Under the pieces are notes generated by a model, which searched no databases, was not told the origin of the DNA, and saw only the letters and a list, made by a program, of their open reading frames with translations. Below are positions 57,101 to 64,000 of a stretch of 64,000 nucleotides of DNA, piece after piece. The position numbers and the translations under genes are program-made. This DNA is from Streptomyces massasporeus (GTDB lineage Bacteria > Actinomycetota > Actinomycetes > Streptomycetales > Streptomycetaceae). The first letter of the stretch is position 1. Each line of letters begins with the position of its first letter. Where the stretch lies: assembly GCF_014648995.1 (NCBI RefSeq), contig NZ_BMSE01000018.1, positions 62,001 through 126,000 on the forward strand, in the 5' to 3' direction.

Positions 57101-59935
57101 TCACCAGGACGCGTCCTCCCACTGGTCCAGCAGGGTCTCGTCCGACACCTGCTCGGGTTCGCCGGCCGGGACGCGGGTGGACTGCTCGGTCCAGATCACC
57201 TTGCCGCGGGCCATGTAGCGCGTGCCCCACCGCTGCGCGAACCGGGCGACCAGGAACAGCCCCCGCCCGCCCTCGTCGGTGGTCGCGGCCCGGCGCAGGT
57301 GGGGCGAGGTGCTGCTGCCGTCGGCGACCTCGCAGATCAGGCTGTCGCGGTCGTGCAGCACCCGCAGCCGGATCGGTTCGATGCCGTAGCGGATGGCGTT
57401 GGTGACCAACTCGCTGACGATCAGCTCGGTCGTGAACGCCATCTCCTCCAGTCCCCAGGTCCTCAGCCGCCCGGTGACCTCCGCCCGGATGCCCGCGACG
57501 ACGGCCGGATCGCCGGGCACGTCCCACTCGGCCACCTGGGAGCGGTCCAGCAGCCCGGTGCGGGCGACGAGCAGGGCGATGTCGTCGCTCGACCCGGCGG
57601 GAAGCAGCGCGTCGAGGACGTCGCGGCAGGTCTCCTCGGGGGTCAGGCCCGGGCGGGCCAGAGCGTGCCCGAGCGCCCGGAGACCGGTGTCGAAGCCCCG
57701 CTCCCGGTCCTCGACCAGGCCGTCCGTGAAGAGGACCAGCCGGGATCCCTCGGTGAGGGTGACCTCGGCGGTCTCGAAAGGTTCACCGCCACCCAGCCCG
57801 AGCGGGGGTGAACCCGGCACCCGCAGGAACTCGACGGTGCCGTCGGGATGCACCAGGGCCGGCTCCGGATGCCCGGACCGGGACAGGGAGCACAGCCCGG
57901 AGGCAGGGTCGTAGATGGCGTAGAGGCAGGTGGCGCCCGAGACGCTCTCGCCCTCCCGCTCCTCCTGCTCGTCGCTGTCGATCCGCGCGACCAGCTCGTC
58001 CAGGTGCCCGAGGAGCTCGTCGGGGGGCAGGTCCAGGGCGGAGAAGTTGTGCACCGCGGTGCGCAGCCGGCCCATCGTGGCCGCCGCGTGCAGACCGTGC
58101 CCCACCACGTCGCCGACCACCAGGGCCACCCGCGCACCGGGCAGGGGAATCACGTCGAACCAGTCGCCGCCCACGCCCTCCAGGGCCGGCAGATAGCGGT
58201 GGGCGACCTCCACGGCCGAGTGGTCGGGCAGGGAGCTCGGCAGCAGACTGCGCTGCAGTGTCTCGGCCAGGCCGTGTTCACGGGTGTAGCGGCGGGCGTT
58301 GTCGACGGCGACCGCGGCCCGGGCGGCCAGCTCCTCGGCGAAGGCCAGATCCTCCCCGCCGAAGGGAACGCCGTCCGAACGCCAGAAGCTCGCCATGCCC
58401 AGCACCACACCGCGGGCCTGGAGCGGCACCGTGATCAGGGAGTGGAAACCGAGGTCCAGCAGACGCCGGGCCCGCTCGGGATCCTGCGCGCTCATCCAGC
58501 CGTCGGAGGCCGTCAGATCGATGTCCAGGACCGCACGCCCGCGCTCGGCGCCCAGGGCCACCGGCGACGTGGGGACGAAGCGGATCAGCTCGCCCACCGG
58601 ATAGAGGGACCGGGCGCCGTCGACGCCGTGCACCGCCACCCGGCGCATCTGCGGACCGGGCCCCGCCGACACCGCACCGCGCAGGATCGGATCCAGCAGA
58701 TCGACCGTCGCGGTGTCGGCGAACCGGGGAACCGCCACCTCGGCGAGTTCCTCCGCGGTGCGCACCACGTCCAGCGTGGTCCCGATCCGCACCCCCGCCT
58801 CGTACAGCAGCCCCAGCCGCTCCCGGGCCACCTCCGCCCGGCCCGCCAGGGCACGCAGCTCCGTCGTGTCTCGCAACGTGGCCACACTGCCCGCGGCGCG
58901 GTCGTCGGGATCGACCGGCCGTACGTTGACCGCCAGGAGCCGGTCACCGGCCAGGTGCACCACGTCGGTGGCCGGCCGGCCCGAGCCCAGCAGCTCGGCG
59001 GTGCCCGCCTCCAGGCCGAGGTCGGTGACCCGGCGCTCCTCGGCGTCCGCGGGCAGGTCCAGCAGCCGTCGCGCCTCGTCGTTCGCGAGCAGCAGCCGAC
59101 CGTCGCTCCCGGTGATCAGTACGCCCTCCCGCACGGCGTGCAGTACGGCGTCGTGATGCTCGTACATCCGGGTCATCTCGGACGGATCCAGGCCGCGGGT
59201 CTGGCGCCGCAGCCGCCAGGAGACCAGTGCCGTGCCGCCCGCCGCCACCGCGAGCGCGCCACCGGCGAAGCCCAACAGCTGGGGCAGCTGGTCCATCACC
59301 ACGTCGTCCACGCTGGCCACGGTGACCCCGACCGACACGAAGCCGACGATGGTGATCCCGTTGGGGTCGTAGACCGGAACCGTCGTGTCCACGGCAAGGC
59401 CCAGACTTCCCTCGAACGTCTTGGTGAACGGCCGGTCGGCGGCGCCGCCCTCGCGCACCGCGTAGATGTGCTTGCCGATCAGCCTCGGGTCGGGGTGGGT
59501 CCAGCGAAAGCCCTGGGGATCGAAGGCCACCACGTAGTCGACCCCGGTGTTCTTCCGGGTGTCCTCCGCGCGCGGCTGCAGCAGCTCCGTGGGCCGGCCG
59601 GATTTCATGGCGGCCAGCGTTCCCGGGGCCCGCGCGAAGGACTGGGCGACGCCCTTCGACAGCTGCCGGGCTTCCTGCGTGCTCGAGTCCCGGGCCTGCA
59701 CCACGAGGGCACCTCCCGCGGCGGCGGCGAACAGCACCATGATCGCCAACTGCAGCAGGAAAACCCGGCCGGCGACACTGCGCACCCTCGGCAGGCCTCT
59801 TCGTCGCGATCCCGGCACCGGGGTGCCGGGATCCTGGTCCTCGCGCTCCCCGCGCCGTCGCGTGCCCGACCGAGTGCGCCCGCCACGGTGCGCGAGGAAG
59901 CGGAAGGCCGAGACTCGACCGAGGTGCCGGGACAT
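57101..59935 (-). CDS. Membrane sensor with PAS, GAF, SpoIIE phosphatase and HATPase domains
   Basis: A 944-residue multidomain regulator. It has a membrane helix at about 55-80, an extracytoplasmic single-Cache sensor (about 85-215), a second helix (about 220-245), a PAS-like domain (HHDAVLHAVREGVLITGSDG), a GAF domain (about 375-545), the SpoIIE/PP2C phosphatase (HRYLPALEGVGGDWFDVIPL, VALVVGDVVGHGLHAAATMG, LVLFTDGLVEDR), and a C-terminal HATPase_c_2 kinase-like domain (LIVSELVTNAIRYG). Such proteins dephosphorylate anti-anti-sigma factors and can bind or phosphorylate them, linking an outside signal to sigma-factor activity. No sigma-factor gene is adjacent. Confidence 0.93.
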   Translation of the reverse strand: MSRHLGRVSAFRFLAHRGGRTRSGTRRRGEREDQDPGTPVPGSRRRGLPRVRSVAGRVFLLQLAIMVLFAAAAGGALVVQARDSSTQEARQLSKGVAQSFARAPGTLAAMKSGRPTELLQPRAEDTRKNTGVDYVVAFDPQGFRWTHPDPRLIGKHIYAVREGGAADRPFTKTFEGSLGLAVDTTVPVYDPNGITIVGFVSVGVTVASVDDVVMDQLPQLLGFAGGALAVAAGGTALVSWRLRRQTRGLDPSEMTRMYEHHDAVLHAVREGVLITGSDGRLLLANDEARRLLDLPADAEERRVTDLGLEAGTAELLGSGRPATDVVHLAGDRLLAVNVRPVDPDDRAAGSVATLRDTTELRALAGRAEVARERLGLLYEAGVRIGTTLDVVRTAEELAEVAVPRFADTATVDLLDPILRGAVSAGPGPQMRRVAVHGVDGARSLYPVGELIRFVPTSPVALGAERGRAVLDIDLTASDGWMSAQDPERARRLLDLGFHSLITVPLQARGVVLGMASFWRSDGVPFGGEDLAFAEELAARAAVAVDNARRYTREHGLAETLQRSLLPSSLPDHSAVEVAHRYLPALEGVGGDWFDVIPLPGARVALVVGDVVGHGLHAAATMGRLRTAVHNFSALDLPPDELLGHLDELVARIDSDEQEEREGESVSGATCLYAIYDPASGLCSLSRSGHPEPALVHPDGTVEFLRVPGSPPLGLGGGEPFETAEVTLTEGSRLVLFTDGLVEDRERGFDTGLRALGHALARPGLTPEETCRDVLDALLPAGSSDDIALLVARTGLLDRSQVAEWDVPGDPAVVAGIRAEVTGRLRTWGLEEMAFTTELIVSELVTNAIRYGIEPIRLRVLHDRDSLICEVADGSSTSPHLRRAATTDEGGRGLFLVARFAQRWGTRYMARGKVIWTEQSTRVPAGEPEQVSDETLLDQWEDASW

Positions 59936-59964
59936 ACCGACTCTTTACCATGCACCTCCATATT

Positions 59965-59978
59965 CAGCCATATGGCTG
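59965..59978. promoter_or_regulatory. Palindrome upstream of the SpoIIE-type gene
   Basis: CAGCCATATGGCTG is a perfect 14-bp palindrome flanked on both sides by ATTCAG copies. It lies 30 bp before the phosphatase ATG, in an AT-rich patch, and may be an operator. Confidence 0.45.
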
Positions 59979-59989
59979 CATTCAGTCGA

Positions 59990-61078
59990 TCAGGCGTGAA
60001 CCCACTCCCGCCAGCGCCTGGTCACGTCGTCCCGGTTCTCGAGCCACCACTCGATGTCCAGGTCGAATCCCGACAGCAGGTGCCCGGGAGTGCTCGCGAG
60101 ATTCATGGCGCTGGACTCCGTGAGATACCCGTAGGCGGCGGGCACCACGGGACCGTCGGGGTAGATCCGGGCCATGTGGGCCTGCACCTCGGGCCGCAGC
60201 GCGAAGTCGATGAGCCGGTAGGCGGCGTCCGGGTTCGCGGAGCCCTTGGGGATTCCGTAGCCGTTGCTCTGCCTGCGGGCACCGTTCCATTCGTACGCGA
60301 GGGGTGCGCCGCGCTTGATCGGTTGCTGGAGTCTGCCGGCCCAGGTGCTGGAGGCCACGACGCTGCCGCGCGACAGCAGCTCACCCGGTTCGGCGCCGTA
60401 CTCCCAGAACGTCCGCACGGAGCCCTTGATCTCGTCGAGGACCTTGAAGGCGCGGTTCACATCGAGGGGGTAGAGCCGGTCGAGCGGCACGCCGTCGGCC
60501 AGCAGGGCGAACTCCAGCTCGGGCCAGTCCACCTCACCCTGCAGCGCCCGGTCGCCCGGGAAGGCCCCGAGGTTCCAGAAGTCGGCCCACGACTCGGGCT
60601 TCCTTGTGTCGAAGGCGTCGGTGCGGTAGGCGAGCACGCTGGCCCAGTAGCTCTTGCCCACGCCGTTGGGGGTGAGCAGGGACTGGGCGATGCCCGCGTT
60701 CCGCGTGTTCTTCAACCGGCCGTAGTCCAGGGGCTCGGAGGCGTCCTCGTGCTCGAAGAGCACCAGGTTGGACATGTCGATGTCCATGACGTCGAACCGG
60801 GGACGGTCCTCCTTGATCTGGGCGAGCATCTGGTCGTGTGCGAAGTTCACGACCTTGATCCGGATACCTGTTTCCCTGGTGAAAGGGTCGTAGACGGCTT
60901 CGCGGTTCGCCTCGCCGTAGGCGCCACCGAAGTTGCGGACGACGAGCGTCTTGCTGCTCTTGGCGGCCCTTCGGTCGTCGCGGCTCTCGCACGCGGTGAG
61001 CGTGGTGGCGGCTGCGCCGACCGCGGTCGAGCCGACCCCGCTCAGGAAGGTCCTGCGGTCGATTCCGACGTCTCTCAC
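59990..61078 (-). CDS. Tat-exported polyamine-type substrate-binding lipoprotein (PotD-like)
   Basis: A 362-residue extracellular solute-binding protein. A twin-arginine signal (DRRTFLSGVGSTAVG) leads to a lipobox Leu-Thr-Ala-Cys near residue 30. The PotD-like body has LVVRNFGGAYGEANREAVYD and the DVMDIDMSNLVLFEHE and KGSANPDAAYRLIDFALRPE blocks. It should capture putrescine, spermidine or a related amine. No permease or ATPase gene is adjacent, so it is an orphan binding protein in this window. GTG 61078 is preferred over a TTG at 61114. It lies just upstream of the SpoIIE-type gene and could supply its signal, but this is inference. Confidence 0.88.
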   Translation of the reverse strand: MRDVGIDRRTFLSGVGSTAVGAAATTLTACESRDDRRAAKSSKTLVVRNFGGAYGEANREAVYDPFTRETGIRIKVVNFAHDQMLAQIKEDRPRFDVMDIDMSNLVLFEHEDASEPLDYGRLKNTRNAGIAQSLLTPNGVGKSYWASVLAYRTDAFDTRKPESWADFWNLGAFPGDRALQGEVDWPELEFALLADGVPLDRLYPLDVNRAFKVLDEIKGSVRTFWEYGAEPGELLSRGSVVASSTWAGRLQQPIKRGAPLAYEWNGARRQSNGYGIPKGSANPDAAYRLIDFALRPEVQAHMARIYPDGPVVPAAYGYLTESSAMNLASTPGHLLSGFDLDIEWWLENRDDVTRRWREWVHA

Positions 61079-61242
61079 CGACTGCCCCCAGAGTCTCTTC
61101 CGGATGATCCGCAACGGAGGACGGCTGCCGGTTTCAGCTTATGTGGCGATGTGCTTCTGGTGTCGGTCCCAGCGGGCCGGGAGGAGAACCGCGTCGCCGA
61201 CCTCCCGTCGGCAGGACGGCACTCCACCCCGTCCGCCGGCTC

Positions 61243-62274
61243 CTACCGAAACAGCTCCACGGAGAGGTGCGAGGACAGGGCGCGGAGGAAGCCGTCCGCA
61301 TCGAAGATCTCGCCGGCGGAGGCGACGCCGACCGTCCTGGTCTGCCCGGTGAGGATGCGGTGGACCGCCTCCACGGCCAGCGGCGCCGTGACGGCGTAGA
61401 TGTCCTGCCCTCTCGCGACGGCGCGCCGCTCCGAGCCGCCGGAGCGCACGACCACGTCGACGAGGAAGGTCTGGGCGGACCGGCCGTGCTCGTCGACCGC
61501 GGCAGGTGTCGGCGTGTCCGGGGCCGTCACGCCCCGGGCGGCCTCGGCCGTCATGTGGGTGCGGACGTCGGGGATGGGCAGATGGCTCGGGATGGTGACG
61601 ACGTCGGCCATCGTGAACTCCCCGATGACCGCCCGGGATCCCAGCGGCTCGGGGAAGGGCCACTGGAGGATCGTCGCCTCGTCGTGGCGGTAGTCCAGCC
61701 GTCCGTTCCGGTACACGACCCGCGCACCGCCCCGCCGCTGCCGGGAGACCGTGCCCGCGGCCCGCGTCCCGTCCGTGGGCTGCCAGTCGCTCAGCGCGTA
61801 GGCGACGTGCGCCTCGTCGGCCGCGGTCCAGTCACCCATCGCCGCGGTGGCCAGCAGGTCGCCGAGACCTCCGAAGAAGGCCATCGCCGGGACGACCACC
61901 GCTCCCGCGGCGCGGGCGCGGTCCGCGAAGTGCGCGAACGTGTCCGCGTTCGCCTCGATCTCGGCCGCCACGTCGACGTACGGGATGCCGGCGCGCAGGG
62001 CCGCCTCGATCACGGGGGCCGCGGTCGTGGCGAACGGCCCGGCGCAGTTGACCACCGCCTCCGCCCCGGCCAGCGCACGATCGAGCGACTCCGGATCGTC
62101 CACCGACGCCGGCCGCACCTCCAGTCCGGGGTGCGACGCCGCCAGCGCCTTCAGCTTGACCTCGTCGCGGCCGGAGAGAACCGGGACGAACCCTCGCCTC
62201 CGCAGCTCCGCCACCACGAACCGCCCCGTGTGCCCGTACGCACCGAACACCGTCACAACCCGACCCGCTCCCAT
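61243..62274 (-). CDS. Saccharopine dehydrogenase-like NAD(P)-binding protein
   Basis: A 343-residue protein with an N-terminal Rossmann motif VVTVFGAYGHTGRFVVAELR and the saccharopine dehydrogenase-like NCAGPFATTAAPVIEAAL and IPYVDVAAEIEANADTFAHF blocks. These proteins often act as trans-acting enoyl reductases or saccharopine-type oxidoreductases; the true substrate is not predictable. GGGAG is close to the ATG. It is divergent from the GlxA-type regulator at 62376 across 101 bp and is its likely target. Confidence 0.88.
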   Translation of the reverse strand: MGAGRVVTVFGAYGHTGRFVVAELRRRGFVPVLSGRDEVKLKALAASHPGLEVRPASVDDPESLDRALAGAEAVVNCAGPFATTAAPVIEAALRAGIPYVDVAAEIEANADTFAHFADRARAAGAVVVPAMAFFGGLGDLLATAAMGDWTAADEAHVAYALSDWQPTDGTRAAGTVSRQRRGGARVVYRNGRLDYRHDEATILQWPFPEPLGSRAVIGEFTMADVVTIPSHLPIPDVRTHMTAEAARGVTAPDTPTPAAVDEHGRSAQTFLVDVVVRSGGSERRAVARGQDIYAVTAPLAVEAVHRILTGQTRTVGVASAGEIFDADGFLRALSSHLSVELFR

Positions 62275-62362
62275 GAGCTCTCCCCTGTGCTCGAACGATC
62301 AACTGAGACCATCCTGACGGAGCTGAGCACCCGATCGTGAGTGTCCGGAACGACATGGCCCA

Positions 62363-62368
62363 TACAAT
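62363..62368 (+). promoter_or_regulatory. Putative -10 element of a leaderless regulator gene
   Basis: TACAAT lies 7 bp before ATG 62376, so transcription would start at or next to the A of the start codon. No Shine-Dalgarno sequence is present, which supports leaderless translation. Confidence 0.5.
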
Positions 62369-62375
62369 TACGGAC

Positions 62376-63320
62376 ATGACCACTGTCGCGCTCGCCGCCA
62401 CCGACGGGATGCTGCACTTCGAACTGTCGCTGGCACACGAGGTGTTCGCCGCCGCCCCGGCCGGGGTGACGGCCCCCTGGTACGACCTCACCGTCTGCGG
62501 ACCCGCCGCCGTACAGGTCGGCCGGTTCAGGCTGGAGCCCGACGCGGGGCTGGACCGGCTCCGGCAGGCCGACACCGTGATCGTCCCCGGCTGGGCGGAC
62601 CTCGACGAGGAACCGCCCGCGCAACTGGTCGACGCGGTGCGCGAAGCCCATGAGGCGGGCGCACGCGTGGCCTCGCTGTGCACGGGCGCGTTCGTACTGG
62701 CAGCGGCAGGGATCCTCGACGGGCGGCGCGCCACCACGCACTGGGCGCACACCGACGTCCTGGCCGCCCGCCACCCACGGGTGGAGGTCGACCCGGACGT
62801 GCTCTACGTGGACAACGGCAGCGTGCTCACCTCCGCCGGCAAGGCCGCCGCCCTTGACCTGTGCCTGCACCTCGTCCGTCTCGACCTCGGCTCGTCGGTC
62901 GCCAACGCCGTCGCCCGCCGCCTGGTCGTGCCGCCGCACCGGGCGGGCGGCCAGGCCCAGTTCGTCACCGCCCCGGTGCCCGACCAGGACGACCACCCGC
63001 TCGCCGCCCTGTTCCCCTGGATCATCGAACGGCTCGACCAGCCTCTGACCGTGCAGGACCTGGCCCGCCGGGCGGGGATGAGCTCCCGTCACCTGGGCCG
63101 CCACTTCAGGGCGGTGACCGGCACGACCCCCCTTCAGTGGCTGCTGACCCAGCGGATCCGGCACGCCCAGGAACTGCTGGAGAAGACCGACGACGGCGTC
63201 GACACCATCGCGGCGGCCACCGGCATGGGCACCGCCACGACGCTGCGCCGCCACTTCAACCGCACGGTCGGGGTCCCCCCGGACGCCTACCGCAGGACGT
63301 TCCGCTCAGGGACTCGCTGA
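62376..63320 (+). CDS. GlxA-type AraC-family regulator (DJ-1/PfpI domain plus HTH)
   Basis: A 314-residue protein with an N-terminal DJ-1/PfpI domain (IVPGWADLDEE, ASLCTGAFVLAAAGILDGRR) and a C-terminal AraC domain (LARRAGMSSRHLGRHFRAVT, AATGMGTATTLRRHFNRTVG). It matches the layout of the protein at 14592-15539. ATG 62376 is preferred because family members begin VALAATDGMLHFELSLA; a GTG at 62337 would add 13 residues. It is divergent from the saccharopine-dehydrogenase-like gene. The last 14 codons are contained in a tandem duplication. Confidence 0.92.
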   Translation: MTTVALAATDGMLHFELSLAHEVFAAAPAGVTAPWYDLTVCGPAAVQVGRFRLEPDAGLDRLRQADTVIVPGWADLDEEPPAQLVDAVREAHEAGARVASLCTGAFVLAAAGILDGRRATTHWAHTDVLAARHPRVEVDPDVLYVDNGSVLTSAGKAAALDLCLHLVRLDLGSSVANAVARRLVVPPHRAGGQAQFVTAPVPDQDDHPLAALFPWIIERLDQPLTVQDLARRAGMSSRHLGRHFRAVTGTTPLQWLLTQRIRHAQELLEKTDDGVDTIAAATGMGTATTLRRHFNRTVGVPPDAYRRTFRSGTR

Positions 63321-63366
63321 CTCCGGACGCCTACCGCAGGACGTTCCGCTCACGGACCCGCTGACT
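63279..63366. repeat. 44-bp tandem duplication of a gene 3' end
   Basis: Unit 1 (63279-63322) contains the last 14 codons and the stop of the GlxA-type regulator; unit 2 (63323-63366) follows directly and matches at 42 of 44 positions. The second copy lies after the stop and is out of frame (44 is not a multiple of 3), so it does not alter the protein. Confidence 0.88.
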
Positions 63367-63375
63367 CCGGGGCAG

Positions 63376-64000
63376 CTACTCCCGGCCGGCGCCGTACAGG
63401 ACGGCGAACACCCCTGCGGCGCGGGTGCCCTCCGGCGTCTCCCAGGTGCCGCCGACGTGGCCGACGGCTCCCTGCGGAGGGAGGATCCGGCCGTCCGGAG
63501 CCGGCTGCAGGGCACGGTGCAGACGAAGGGTCGTGCCCTGCGACGTGGTCAGTTCGGTGCCTTCCCCGTCGTCGGTCGCGGTGAAGCCCCTGGAGAGGAG
63601 CCCTTCACCGGTGCAGGAGGCGACTACCTCGCGCGCGGGGGTGTCACTGACGTTCTGGTCCTGGGCCTGCGCCCGCCCCTCGATCAAGGCCGCCAACCGG
63701 TCGGCCAGCACCGGGTCATGGCAACCGTCGTAGGCCCAGCGCTGCCCCAGCACACCGTGCTCCATCGTGCCGACGAGAGCGTGCTCCGCTCCTTCCAGCG
63801 GCGCACCGCGATAGGTGAGGGGCACCAGGTACGCCACCGGCTGAGGGCCGGAGGTGTCGGTGACCACCATGAACTCGATCCCCACCTCGCCCTGCGGATC
63901 GTCGAGCCGGAAGCCACCCGCCTTCGCCAACGTCGGTTCGCCGGCGCCACCCCGGTACCACGGACGGGAAGGCAGCCAGGACGTGAGCAGTTCCAGCTTG
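63376..64000 (-). CDS. Maltokinase N-terminal cap-like protein, 5' end outside the window
   Basis: The frame stays open to the window edge, so the start is not visible; at least 207 residues are present. ELLTSWLPSRPWYRG and LAKAGGFRLDDPQGEVGIEF with VPLTYRGAPLEGAEHALVGT match the N-terminal cap domain of actinobacterial maltokinases and the stand-alone proteins that carry only this domain. The visible part ends after the cap region (VFAVLYGAGRE) without kinase motifs, so it is probably a stand-alone cap protein of unknown function. It converges on the GlxA-type regulator. Confidence 0.82.
   Translation of the reverse strand, partial: KLELLTSWLPSRPWYRGGAGEPTLAKAGGFRLDDPQGEVGIEFMVVTDTSGPQPVAYLVPLTYRGAPLEGAEHALVGTMEHGVLGQRWAYDGCHDPVLADRLAALIEGRAQAQDQNVSDTPAREVVASCTGEGLLSRGFTATDDGEGTELTTSQGTTLRLHRALQPAPDGRILPPQGAVGHVGGTWETPEGTRAAGVFAVLYGAGRE

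Noticed and set aside
57848..61399. A plus-strand open frame of over 1100 codons opposite the SpoIIE phosphatase and binding protein
   Set aside because: No ribosome site and no motif; it spans two well-supported minus-strand genes.
1..64000. tRNA genes, CRISPR arrays, insertion sequences or prophage genes
   Set aside because: No cloverleaf, spaced direct-repeat array, transposase or phage protein was recognised by eye; a covariance-model scan would be needed to exclude small RNAs.

Overview
The window is high-GC actinobacterial DNA and almost certainly a Streptomyces chromosome. Codon third positions are strongly GC-biased, starts are often GTG with AGGAG-type ribosome binding sites, and there are many secreted proteins, Streptomyces-type small conserved proteins, MmyB-like and PucR regulators, a SpoIIE-type phosphatase and secondary-metabolism genes. 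No tRNA, rRNA, CRISPR array, intact insertion sequence or phage gene was recognised. It looks like an accessory or chromosome-arm region: short unrelated operons alternate with three decayed genes. Most convergent gene ends checked carry a long GC-rich hairpin.

1-12.7 kb is the most unusual part. It holds a secreted lipase, a cutinase, a PucR regulator and a tight minus-strand operon. The operon reads acyl-CoA carboxylase beta subunit, long-chain fatty acyl-AMP ligase, type I PKS (ACP-KS-AT-ACP-TE), secreted Ag85-like esterase. Gene content, domain order and the N-terminal ACP motif match the mycolic-acid condensation locus of mycobacteria (accD4-pks13-fadD32-cutinase-fbp). Streptomyces do not make mycolates, so the operon is predicted to make an alpha-branched beta-keto fatty acid ester of unknown identity.

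12.7-30.9 kb holds an aldo/keto reductase, a deleted ABC transporter, a DUF5133 protein, a GlxA-type regulator and a two-gene graspetide (ATP-grasp RiPP) locus. It continues with a repeat-bearing membrane protein, a MocR remnant, a three-subunit molybdenum hydroxylase, an MmyB-like regulator with an efflux pump and a zinc alcohol dehydrogenase, and an MmyB-like remnant.

30.9-38.2 kb holds polyphosphate kinase 2, a short-chain dehydrogenase, a secreted SH3-like protein and a molybdopterin oxidoreductase. It ends with a phenolic-lipid type cluster: type III PKS, methyltransferase, FAD hydroxylase and a divergent UbiA prenyltransferase.

38.2-50 kb holds two secreted GH43 enzymes, a cobalamin riboswitch controlling CbtB/CbtA, a histidine-phosphatase-like protein without catalytic histidines, and an aquaglyceroporin. 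A cysteine-containing regulator faces GTP cyclohydrolase I, a PLP decarboxylase faces a MarR regulator, and a two-component system follows.

50-64 kb holds an MMPL transporter, and a rhamnogalacturonan lyase divergent from an SGNH acetylesterase-like protein, with a LacI/CebR-type operator. It ends with a GNAT protein, a cupin, a multidomain SpoIIE phosphatase, an orphan polyamine-type binding protein, a saccharopine-dehydrogenase-like protein divergent from a second GlxA-type regulator, and a maltokinase-cap-like gene running off the end.
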